From: Phytoseiulus persimilis
Taxonomy: Eukaryota; Arthropoda; Arachnida; Mesostigmata; Phytoseiidae
Assembly (NCBI GenBank): GCA_037576195.1
Contig: CM075101.1
Location: forward strand, 48,918,001 to 48,982,000
Direction of reading: 5' to 3'
DNA length: 64,000 nt
Both the position numbers and the translations under genes were made by a program. This document shows positions 26,801-38,241 of the stretch, one piece after another (the first letter of the stretch is position 1; each line of letters opens with the position of its first letter). The notes beneath the pieces are model-generated. The model ran no database searches and was not told the DNA's origin. It was given only the letters and a program-made list of their open reading frames with translations.

Positions 26801-29800
26801 ATTGCGCTGGCTCTCCCCACCAGCTGCGAAACGATCACGGAATTTCATCCGAACGCGCGAATCATACTGTTCGGTAGCGGGATAGAATTGACAAAATGAC
26901 CGGTGCATTCTGAGACAACACACCGAGACCACGGAAGACACGCTTGCCAACTCCAAACATCATTATTCAACCGGAGCATCGAACAAGGAGTTTTCGCCAA
27001 ATTAGGAGAAACTGCCTTGAGCATGACGACTCAGAAACATATCGAGGGAAAAATCACCGCCGAGCGTATCAGGACACAAGAAAATAAATGAAATTCGGCC
27101 AGCATGAAAGTCCCTTGGACAACCGCAGTCCTCTCTCGTTCGCATCGTTTCCCACGGGGCTGGGGAGATGCATTGGCCTCAGAAGGGTTAACTCGAGACT
27201 CGGATCGTTTGAACAGGGGTGCTAAGGAGGGCAGCTACTGATTCGCGAGAAGAAATCGTGGTCAGTCTGTAATTGAGGGCTAGCTGCCGCGGTGGACACG
27301 TGATTTTCCCACCCTGGAACGGGAGTCTCAAAGAGCGGCGAATCGCTTTCCGGGGAGGCTTAGAGGTCGTCACAAATGCTCTCTTCAGAAGTTGCTGTTA
27401 CCGGGCCCCGGGTTTCCCGGGTTGCTCTGTTCCGAATGGAAACGGTTGGTTTTGTTCCCTACGCGAAGGATACAGCCGGAGAGCTCTGGTCGAACGCTTG
27501 TTTATTTGCTTCCTCAAAGCATGATGGAATGATACAAACTATCGTGGATTCTCCTATGAGATTGTGTCCGAGTTCAGACACCTTCCCACTCGAAAGGAAC
27601 TGGAATCGGAGAACAGTTGTCGCTGGATGATCATAGACATTGCGGTAGCTCATATCCGTTCTCGAAGGCTACCGAACCCCTCGTGCGAATCGTTCCAACG
27701 GCATTCTTGAAGCTCCACCAGCGCATTGTCGAGGTGCAACAGTTTACAGGACAGTCCTACCTAGGAGTATCAGAGTTGGTAGGTGTGTTGGAGAGTCCCC
27801 GAGCAGATTGGAGTCGTAGTTTAGAGGGAATGTCCTCAATTCAGGGGGAACTTTCGCGGGGCGGAGTGTATTCTCTGCTGTTCGGTTTTCAGGATCTGAA
27901 GAGAGGATCGGAATTCAGAAATTCGATTTCCTCTCTCGCGTCACTGTGGATTTGGTTCAACGATGCACCGTTCGTGTACACCAGTTTGGATAGATGAACT
28001 GGCGCGGAGTCTGAAGCAGATAGAAGGGCCGTCGAATCTTTGAGCCGAGTCGAATTCTCTCCCTCGAAATTAGGACAAAGTCGTCCGTAGACTTTTTATA
28101 GCAAAACAGGCATGATGGAGCTCGATTTCCCAGAGGGCGTCATCCAATTGCATCAAAATCCAGCAGGAAAAGTCGCCCTTATCGGTGAGCAGAGTTACGC
28201 CGCACACTGTTGCTTCTTTCCTCTCTCTCCTCTTTCTCGCCTACGAACGAAAACAAAGTTCACCAAATCCAACTTCGATCAGAATTCTGGCTTCTCTCAG
28301 GTGACCCCCGTTCTCGCAGCTCGTCAGCTGGCTGTTTTCGTTCGATCAAGGCCGTGTTTTCGTTCGGCACTCAGTCGGAAATGTAAGACTGTCTAAGTGA
28401 ATTCACTTGTGTTCAAGAATTCGATCCCAGGTGATCGTATTCCGTTGCGCCAGCCGCCAATCGTGAGCTCCTTGTCAAAATATTTGGACGCTTCCCTCGG
28501 ATCTTCTCCTGACATGCTGTCTCCGGTCCTGGAGCTCTTGGCAAGCTCGAGCCCATGGCTCTGGTCCTCAAAACGAGCAGAGGTGCGAACGAGCCAGTTT
28601 CCCGCGGTTGAGCTCAGCGGAGGAACGGGTTGAGGTCGCTAACGTTTGTAATCGGAGCTTCCCTCCTCATCGATCACACGGCTGTTGAAGACAAAGAGTT
28701 TTTTCCTCATGAGCGACGAGTCATCTTCGCTTTCGGATCTGGAAGTGTTTCTCGCTAAGTTTGAGAACATTCGATTCCCCCTTGGGCGCTTTCGATTATT
28801 ATCCTCCTCGAGTCTGTGACATACGTGCTAGTGGCTACATCCGGCTGCGTGCTACAAATTAGAGAGACCGGCGCGTCGGTCGCGCGAGTTCCGATTTGAC
28901 TTAGATGCTTTTCATTCCCGAAGAGCATTGGAGGATGCCTGAGTGAACTCGAATATGCTCCTCGAAGCCTTTGGGGCGGACGGAACTTCGGCTGGGAGGA
29001 GCCATCTGGTTAACCAGCCCGTTTTGTTCGTTCAGATCTCTCTAATTGATTGCAACATCGCTCATGGAAGCTGCAGTTTCCTTGAACGGTGTTGCGAGAC
29101 TCGGTGTTAAAATCGCTGAACGAGCTAGACCTTGGTCGTCTTGCTTGCAGATGGAGATTTTCTACCCGCATTTGGAGCGCGCGTTGATGTTTATACTGCA
29201 AAAGTAAATTCCAACATGTTACCGGCCAGCACCCAAGTTCCGATAACTTTCTAGATGCAGCAACGTTCCGTCTATTACGCAAAAATGCCTAATCTCCAAA
29301 GTTCCATCGAAGACTGTGAGTTCTGGGTATACTTATGGTTGAGAAAGAAGTCTCTCATGCGCCAGACTCTTGGGTAGGTCAAAAAGTGCCGGGTGTGACT
29401 ATTATCTCGCTGCCAACCGGGAAGAACGAAAGAGCCAAACCATAGAAATGTCGCTGCAAGGGCGGGTGCCACGGAACCCTGACACTCGACCGAAGAGAGC
29501 TCTGTCACTAATGTCTGGTCACAAATCGCATGCAAAAGGTAAGTATCGTTCGGTGTCGGTTTCCGGAAAAACGCCAGAAACGAACGATTTTTCATTGCGA
29601 CTTTTTCATTTTTGGCTCGTTGGCTCCTACCACTTGAGAGCGGGGCGCTGGTACCACCGTGCTTCTTTTGTCAGATGGATACCCCTTCAGATCACACCTA
29701 TTATATTCATGAAAACCTGGAAACCGTTCGTTCGTCCTCGAAGATTATTCAAACCAACCCTCGGATCGTTATGAAACTTGAGACTTCTCGCAGTGCGGAT

Positions 29801-32800
29801 CGCCAAGGCCACCCTATCCCACCTCTCTGAAAAAAAAGCCCGTCTACCACGGGGAAGGTTCTGTGATTGTACGTCCGCCCCCGATGGACATCAAAATAGT
29901 ACTGATCATTCTCGCAGAAACTTTCGGGAATACTTCCAGAGCGGTCGTTTTTATAAATGTCATTTATCGATTCCTCCATGCGTTGCATACGTTTCTTCAT
30001 ATACATATCGCACAGGAGCCAGATCCTGTAGCGAGTCAACTCAGCGGATCCTTCGGATTTCCTCTTCCCATCTCTCGAGCGTAACTCTCGTATCCCTCCT
30101 GATCACCCAGTGGCACCCAGTCTTCTTGCGAGTTGTTCCGTCTCGGGGTGGTGAGTGTGACAGTTTAACATGTCACTTCCGGGTTCCCGTTAGCATCTCA
30201 CGCCTTGCGGGTCGATATTCTGTCATATCGAACTGAGATTCCGTTGAGAAAGCAGCTATTTTTTTGAGGCTGATGAGATCGATCCCCGATTCCGAGCTTG
30301 GACCGATCCCCGCCGTTTCGAATGACAAGTTGTTGGTATCTTTCTCCGCATTCGATGGAACCCACCCGAACTCGATCGGTTGACTTCGGTAGTTCCTCGG
30401 TCAGCTCCGCTTCACGGAACCCAATGCATTTTTCACCGAGTAATGAGCAGAAGAAGGAAAATTAAGAGAATTACCGACTATGGGATCCTTTCCTCAATCC
30501 AATGGGTGTTCGTAGTTTCGATGGGGAGCAACCTGCTTGCTCACCTACGACACTGATGTCTGTGAACAGGGTGTTCGAATTGGGTGGGGAATTCATTTTG
30601 CGCTTTTCATTTTGACTGTTGTTCAGAGCTCAGCGAATTTCGGAATATTGTTTTTTGCAAAATGTAGACCATGTCTGCGCTCACATTTCGGAGCCAACTA
30701 ATGGCCTCCAAACTTGTTCAGGGGAGTGTTTCGGGAAAACTGTTCGTGAAAGGCATGCTGATCATACTTCTGGGAAGCTTCGCAGATACTGACGGAAAAC
30801 CTAAACTTGACATGAGACCTGACGCAGCGCTGACAGTGAGCCCAATCGAGTATTGGCCACAGACCGGCTGGTCGTTAATGGATGAGTTTATGAATCCGCC
30901 TATGCTTGCTACAATATCAGGAATCCGCTGTGTTCATGTTTTCCATTGGAAGTTGGAAACAAGTCACAAGTATAGAGTGAAAGGCGACGGAGTTTGTTGA
31001 GAGGAGCCAGATACGCCATGGGCCGCGAAAGGTCGGCCCACGCGGTCCACGCTGGTCGAAAGTCCCGATCCCCAACGCCCACATTCGTAATTCGAAAATG
31101 GCTTCTCCGATTATGATTCCGTTAGCCAGAGCTCCCGAATGCATCTCACAGGCTCCCAATGCCGGTGACCTCTCGGAGGCTCTTGCGAGGATCCGAAGGG
31201 CGGCAAGAAATCAGAAACCAGTCCATCTGCTTCTGAATCCCTCGTATCTGGGAAATGCAGCGACGACGAAGTGATGGCCATCGACAATCAAGACGACGAA
31301 TGGGACATACTGTGGATGCACGGTATTTCCACATGCGGACGCCTTCCTCAGTTGTCAATCAGTTGGTTTCCTCGAGCGATCTCTGGAAACGTTGGCGGAA
31401 GCCTGCTTTCTCTCCCAATACACTCGGGCTGGAAACAAGCGAAGTTTTGGACAGTTTCATCCCTTTTTTCCGAGGCAGGGACGAGAGAGATGCCAAATCA
31501 TATCGATTGAGGTCTCAAGGTTGGAACTGTCTCTCGATGGCTTCATCATCGCGGCCGAGCGCCTCGTTGATCGAAGCATTACCCTAATTGCCGACCGGCA
31601 GCAGAATTCGAAATTTCAAGCACGATACCGATCCCCCGGGTTGGGGCTCACATTTTCGAAGCTAGATAGGATGGGAGATTACGTGAGAACCGATCGGTTT
31701 CAGGATTCAAATGGAAGACTGTGTAATGCATATCTTCGAACCGTGAGCACGGTTCCCATTCTGCGATGACGTCTGTCCGCGAAGTTTTCACTGCCACTTG
31801 TTTTACTGACTATCAGAATGCACATCGAAGACAGAGGCCGGCCGAGCTCACTGCTGTTAGTGTCAGAATCATTTCACTAGCTTGGCTCGCTCGTTCGGTT
31901 CCTCAGCTTCCCACTCAGGATGTTGTGCACCTGCAAAGTAGCAAACATCTATACTTTCAATCTGACTGATCTATCGAGTTTCGAAGTGGTCCAACCTCGG
32001 AAATTGAGAAACGGCTGCAGGTCTAGGCGAACACGAGCATCATGGTGATTCAGTCTCAGAGTCAAGAGAGCACAGCCGTCCAAGACTCCGAACTTGCCCT
32101 CGGCGCCAGCCAGAGAGCGAAGCGCGAAAAGGGTTCGGAGTCGATTTGGAATCTATCATGGAGACTCCGTCGTTCGGTCCGAGGCCTAAAGCACTTCTCG
32201 TTTCTGAAGCTTCGCGACGAACTCCCACCACAGCCCACCAGCGAGCGTCTCCACAACAACATTCCAGACACTTCTATTCCGGGTCATGCTCCACGTGTGG
32301 GAGCCATGTCGACTCGTCGTTGAATTAGCGGTAGGGAGTCGGATAGCGGTGATAAAGTCAATCCCATCGTGACGAGTCACAAATTGACGCCAATCTGTGA
32401 CTGGAAAGGGTTGCTTCGCTGCTGCCCATCTCGCATCGCCGGAGTTGGGCTGCTTGACAACGCCGTAGATCAGCAAGGCGCGATGCGGGAGCGAGGACTT
32501 AGGCACGCACTTTTTTCAAGGGGGAGAAACGACTGCAGGGAGAAGAACAAGCCCGGCTCCCGTGCCACCTTTAGCGTCGTCGCTAAGTGCGCGAGAGATG
32601 GGAGTGCGGCGCCCTACGATCAGCGTTGACAGCGCTGTCGTCAGGGCTGTCGACTCGTGTCAAGCTCTGACTCCGAGCAGAGGCTGAGCGCGGGCTTCTT
32701 CTCTGTTCTAATAAAGCTGCAAACGGACGGAAACCAAAACGTACTACATCTAAAGTGGGAGCGACAACCAGCGATGTCTATCATCCTGCGGTGGGAAGGT

Positions 32801-32826
32801 GGGTAGCTCGCCGCCCGCCAGTCAGA

Positions 32827-32913
32827 CAGGCAGGCAGGTAGGCAGGTAGGCTTGTTTGGCTCCTACCTGTCCTCCTGGCTTCAGGACCGCCTACCTACCC
32901 ACCTACCTACCCG
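32827..32913. repeat. GGCAGGTAGG / CCTACCTACC foldback
   Basis: Tandem GGCAGGTA-type repeats at 32827-32850 are followed, after a short loop, by CCTACCTACCCACCTACC at 32889-32913, the inverse complement. The sequence can fold into a long imperfect hairpin. A microsatellite of inverted orientation or a small inversion within one would produce this. Confidence 0.75.
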
Positions 32914-35900
32914 GGTTCACGCTCGCATGCACTCCTGTACGCCCGCAGACTGCGAGATTGTTAGGAGAGCAATGACATTATATACCGTACGCATAGCTCT
33001 GAGAACAAACTCACACACGTATGAACATGCAAAGAAGGTAATTCGCCGAGACAGGGCTGGTGCGGGCTTTGTACCTTTGGACGCATACAGTTCAGAGATT
33101 ATGAACTACACGAAGTAATGAGAATTCAGAGGCATGAAGTGGTGGTACAAAAGGTTGTTTTTGGTCTGGGCTCCGGATTTATGCTAGAGCATCCAACAAT
33201 TAACTACATCAACAGGAATCGGAACTTAGTGGGCAACGACAGCAGTGTCAGGAGACTAGCACCCAGATAGGATCATGTTGAACACGAACGGGGCTGAAGT
33301 GCATCGATATTGAAGTGATTCATAGGTTGAAATTGATAAGCAGGCACTTTAGGATGTCATTTGATGGAAACAACCAAGGAATTCATAAAACCACACCGCT
33401 GAGCCGGAGCGGCACCGAAGTCGACGCTGCTCGTCTATTGAGCCGACTCAAAGTCAATCCCCTTGCTGGGATTGAATGGAAAAAGTGCGCGGAGAGCACT
33501 GCAACAATAGGTATGGGTAGCCGCCCCGGAATGAGTTGCACGTCGCGACAGATATGGCGACAATCAATTCCGTCGACGTTCTGAGAACGGTCTGATCGGA
33601 CGGGGACGAGAATCCATGATTGAATGAAGCTCGAGAAGCTTCCAGTGATTAGGTGACTTGGAGCTTTTGAACCACCCAAAGTTCCCGATCGATTCCCGCT
33701 TCGCGATTCCCTCCACCTCGGAATCATCAGAAATCGGCTTTGAAAGTCCGAGCTATGACTCCCAAGTCACGGCTATTCTGCTGGAAGGCACGTGGAGGAC
33801 AAATAGAATCATAACCACTCAGAGTAGACGGCCGGGCCTTGTTCGTGATAAGTTCTATGACGCTGAAATGAGAGCCAGCTCCGAGCTCTCTACGAAGGAG
33901 ACGTTCTTTATGATCGAACGCGCTCCACCCTTATGTCGCCTCCTGCGCGACTGGTTGTCTTGGTGCCAGTATGGTCGGCCGGCTGGTCGGTCGGTTAACT
34001 CCTCTCGCCTCTCCATCTTGATTCCTGGCCGGGAGAGTATCTATCGATGTATCCATCCATCTATGATGGGATGTCGTGAGATGGAGCCCTTCAGCCTACT
34101 CCACAATGACATCGCTCGGTCCCTTCCTGTTGCTCGCTCACGAAGAGTGAAAACGCGAAGTTTTTTCACAAAACTGTTCAACCGTCTCTATTATTATTCC
34201 CGTCCTTTAGAATTACGACGTTCCGCGCCCAGTGAAGAGTGCTCCGCAAAGTGCGGTGCTGAATCCTCGAGATATTCGCAATCACTCCGCGTCAGGAGTA
34301 AAAATCCCGCAGAAAGCTGACGCGGGTACGAGCTGAACACAGATCAGATCGGCGATTAGGGTCATTCGAACAAAGGTTCTCATTCGCCGCTACAACGGAA
34401 TTCAACGGCCGAAAGAATAGAAGCTCAGGTCAAATATTCGAGATTGATTCGTTCGTTTCTGCAAAACTCATTGTCGTAGCTTCTGGCAAGGCTCCTCAAA
34501 GGATTCCGTTTCGCTTCTCTCCTGTGTCGAGGGTAAAGAGAGCTTTTGACTTTTGTTCTGTTTTTGCCGAGCCGTCGAAGCAAAGGGAGCAGCGAGGACG
34601 GAGATGTTCCTCTACACGACGTCGCGGCCTGGAAATCTTATTACCCCTCGCTTTCCCCGTCATTCGTTCGTTCTCCTTTGCCCGTATTCGTTTCTATCCA
34701 TTTTGCCTCCTCAGATTTGATCTCGCGTCTGAACTCGAGATTTAGCGCGCCTATCATTTCTCTATCCGAGCTCCTCTTCTTCGCCCCTTCATTCCGCGCT
34801 GGTGTTCAACCATCTCCCTCTTGCCAACCGTCTCCTTCCAACTTTCGCTTTATTTCGCGACTTTCTCGCCGTCGTTCGTCGCCCTTAAGGCAGCTCCGCT
34901 TCTCTCGTACCCACTGCTCCCCCGGTCGGACTGATGGCCAATTTACAAGGCCATCTTCTTGTCAAAGCTATTTTTGCTGTGGGCCGCTCTGATACCTCTC
35001 AATCCTCAATCTGTTCCTTGGAAGATTCCCCGGCTCAGCTCGAACGGAAGATCTCGCGTCGGCTAATAGTCGGAACGTTTGCAGGCGGGCTACATCCGCG
35101 CCCTACGGCTCTGAAGAGCCGCCGCTCATGACGTTTGTGATTCGAGTCTTCACGTGGAAAAAATCGGTGGGGCAGCTGAGTTGAAGCAGCTGGCGCGCTG
35201 ATTGGCGGCGAAGAGTTGTGTAACCGTCTACGAGAAGGAGCTGGCTTCGCTCGACTCACGATATTACGTCATCATCATCAGGATGCGTACTCCGTCCCAT
35301 TCTCGTTTCTGTCTGAGAGAATGTGAGATTCTCTAGTCTGATAATCCTCATGCCGATAGGAGCTGCTTGCTCCTTGGAAGTCCCGTGGGTCTCCAGAGGG
35401 CCGAATTCTTCGCGAGAAACCTTGTCGTTTCGTCGAAGAGAGGTTGAATCAGTCCGAAATATCGTCCTCAAACTCTCATTTCCAAAACCGCGTTTTTTTC
35501 CGGCGACGCGACACGCCCACCCTTCCTATGTCCCGGAGAGTGTTCCTCGTTCAGGGGAAATTCGCTGTAGCCTGCGACGAAGCTGATTAGCGCTTCCGCG
35601 CCAGAGCGACTCCGAAGACTCCTCTGAGAACCGAGTGGGGCATGCGGATCGAGTTTTCTGAGCGCTCATGAGCTCAAAATCCTCCGCAGAAATATGTGTG
35701 TGATCTGCAACACGATCGGAAGCTCCAACCGTGGGAATCGCGGTCCGGGTCCGAGAACCTGCTCCGAATTCGCATCCCAAATTCTTGTTTACTTCGAGAT
35801 CGTCGACTTTCGGACGACCCGATTCAGCGAATCCGGCTACGCCGTACAAAATTGTCTGCAACGTTTCCCTCGTTCCGGAACAGCCTAATGAGGAGTTATT

Positions 35901-37314
35901 GCGACCACTCTGTTCAGCAACACGTGTGCTCCGTCGAGCTGCATCCGAAGTGCCCCGCTAGCATATTCTAAACTATTTTGATTTTCCGCTCAAGGGGATC
36001 ACGTTTCCCTCTTCCGAAATTCTCGCCTGGGAGCCGCTATTTCGATTTGTTATTGTTAGATGCCTTGGGACGAAGATGAGAATGTCAGCGGAGGGAACGT
36101 TTTGTACGACTCTCCCTTCCTAGTATTCCTTCGATCGCGATCGCAGCGGTCGACAGCGGAGTGAAGTTGAGGACAGATCGTTCATCGCCAGCAGACAAAA
36201 ATCGAAGCCGTTCGACTGCGTATCTGCCAATCCCTAATGCACTTCCAATGTTTCGTTGTCTATATCATCCGATCCGTGTCGCTATGTGTCTGTGAACAGG
36301 CTGCACCCTTCGGTGGCGCTGGACTTGCCTAGCTTCAAGAATATCGCAAGGTCTATTTCCACTCTTGTTTCGCAACACTTTCGCTCGTTCTTCGGCCGAA
36401 AACCATCCTCGGCATCCGTTTCTCAACCTGCCCTTGTCTTGGCCTGCTCAGCTCCACAAGGGACGTCCGATGAATCCGAACGAAATTCGGGGGCTCAAAA
36501 CGAACGTGTGGAGGCGAAGGATGGTCGATAAGGAACAATGTCCTGCGGACTTCGTGTTCACTCAACAAATTCGACGTAAACCAGCCCCTTCTCACGATGG
36601 CTGATCTCGACTTTCTCCTGCCCCGCACGTTGCCAATGAAAGTCCTGGAACACGAAATCGTGGGCGACCTCCACCTTAGGAGCTTTCGGCGAGGCGCTCT
36701 CCAGGCGTCATCGTTCATAAATGAAGTTCGATATTCTGAGAGAGCGAACGAACAACCCTCAACGGCCTGATGGGCCGGGATCTGATAACTTCCGGGTGGA
36801 TCATATAACTCGTGGGTGAATCAGATGACAGCAATCGAGAGAATTGGATAGCTCTGACAAGGATGGGCTTCTCTGAGTGGATTCCCCCATTTGTGACGGG
36901 CTCAACTTCAGATCTAGCTTCGAGTCGGTATCGCAACCGGCAGACGCGAAGCCCCATGCCAACGTTGGAGCCCATGATAGAAACCAATGAGATGGCATGA
37001 TCGACTGCTCGATGTCTCGGCTTTCATCAATGGAGGAGGCTACCTCGTCCTGTAAAACTACAGGGGATCTAAACACGTAGCTCTACTCGTTTAGTGGGAA
37101 CAATGGAACTCGTCTTCGAACGTCTCGGACGATCTCTAGGGAGCGCGACGTGATTCCGCGGGCTCGGGTTTGGAACCTCCATCTCTCCAGTCGCAGTCTC
37201 GCCCTTCCTCAGCAAGGGGCCCCTCGTGTAGAGGATGGAGGCATCGCGTACTGGCCCGCCTTGAATATTCGTCGGGGGCCAAACCCACCGCTCCCACTTT
37301 GGAAGCTCTTCTAG

Positions 37315-37358
37315 AGCGCACATCGGATTTCGGAGACGATGGGTCTATCAAATTCAAG
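37315..37358 (+). CDS. Possible preceding exon of the nucleotidyltransferase gene
   Basis: After CTCTTCTAG this frame reads RTSDFGDDGSIKFK and stops at AAG|GTGATC, a good donor in phase 0. Spliced to the signature exon it would give SIKFK immediately before the GSS loop, where the family has a beta-strand. The rival reading is an unspliced frame at about 37524-37719 containing GHFESMISNTSIQSVF, also a plausible pre-motif helix and strand, but it is out of frame with the signature and ends at a TGA. Confidence 0.3.
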
Positions 37359-37727
37359 GTGATCTCGCAACTATCCAACGAGCCACATCCACTTGGACAC
37401 TTCATTATACAAGGGCCACAAATTCCAGTTGAAGAATTATCCAAGAATCATGGAATCGAGTTGTCCGTCGATGATGACTACTCGACCCACTCCCAAGAGG
37501 AATTTACTGAGAAGGGCGACTGAACAATCCAGAGACTCAACGCGAGAGTTCTTCGGGGTTTCAATGGGCCCTGAGGGTCGACAAGCGCTTGCGGGAGACC
37601 TTGATCGTTGCCTCTGCGATCTGCGCGGACACTTCGAGAGTATGATTTCTAACACGAGCATCCAATCGGTCTTCATTGAGGAGAGAGATCTCGGCTTCTG
37701 GAAAGAGAGCCGTGGCTGAATCTCTAG

Positions 37728-37790
37728 GCGTCGGGATCCTCTGCCAACGGCTTCGGCTTCGAAGACTCTGACGTGGACATGTGCGTCGAG
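37728..37790 (+). CDS. Nucleotidyltransferase exon, TUTase / non-canonical poly(A) polymerase family
   Basis: The plus-strand reading frame encodes GSSANGFGFEDSDVDMC (37734-37784), the diagnostic GS...DxD motif of DNA polymerase beta-like RNA nucleotidyltransferases such as terminal uridylyltransferases (TUT1, TUT4/7) and GLD-2 type poly(A) polymerases. These enzymes add U or A to RNA 3' ends. The GSS loop binds the nucleotide phosphates and the two Asp of SDVD would be the first two catalytic metal ligands. The segment is preceded by TCTCTAG, a usable acceptor, and followed by GAG|GTACGC, a usable donor, giving a 21-codon exon in phase 0 at both ends. Homology is well supported by the motif. 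Whether the gene is intact is not: downstream hallmarks (the third catalytic Asp, the central domain and PAP-associated motifs) were not found within the window. Confidence 0.65.
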
Positions 37791-37956
37791 GTACGCGACC
37801 AGTGTCTCTTCTAGCTATTCCCTCCGAGTTCCAACCTTACGCCCTATCGGGTGTGCGCATCGTATCTAATGATTGTTGCTTACAGTAGGGCAGGCGGAGA
37901 CTCGGTCGATTCAAAACGGCGATTTTCTCACCACCGGCTCGATTCTAATGTTCCAG

Positions 37957-38241
37957 ATCGCCCGGATAGTTCAAGTTCTTGCGATGGCTCGATACGAGCC
38001 CATCGATGAACGTCTCGAAGAGATCCAGCGTAATTTTGATGAGGATCTTCTCCCGAACATTTTGGGAAACGCGAAGCGACCATCGCACATTCCGGAATCG
38101 CAGTTCTCATTCAAAACGGAGGCAGTTACTGAGACTGTGGAACGCTCCGGAAACGCCAGGACGCTGGGAAAGAGCGAGGCGATGAAGGAGGCGGACGGAG
38201 AGAGATTCTCGGAACTGAGCCGAAGGTCGCCGCGATCGTGA
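37957..38241 (+). CDS. Possible following exon of the nucleotidyltransferase gene
   Basis: An open frame of 94 codons after a TTCCAG acceptor, entering in phase 0 as the signature exon's donor requires. It is rich in Glu, Lys and Asp, unlike chance frames here, and contains RIVQVLAMARYEPIDERLEE and later NILGNAKRP. The latter sits at roughly the distance where family members have an A-R/K-x-P segment, but the likeness is weak and the following residues do not match the family. The frame ends at TGA 38239-38241. It could be a terminal exon, a decayed exon, or unrelated. Confidence 0.28.
   Translation: MARIVQVLAMARYEPIDERLEEIQRNFDEDLLPNILGNAKRPSHIPESQFSFKTEAVTETVERSGNARTLGKSEAMKEADGERFSELSRRSPRS

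Larger units (their letters stand above)
13700..37300. other. Gene-poor stretch without recognised genes
   Basis: The open frames here (up to about 180 codons, both strands) were read for known domains, signal peptides and zinc-binding or catalytic motifs, and none was identified with confidence. Locally noted items are listed separately: a possibly decayed coding tract at 22.9-23.8 kb, a C13 run at 23439-23451 and a foldback at 32.8 kb. Real exons too short or too diverged to recognise by eye may have been missed. Confidence 0.4.
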
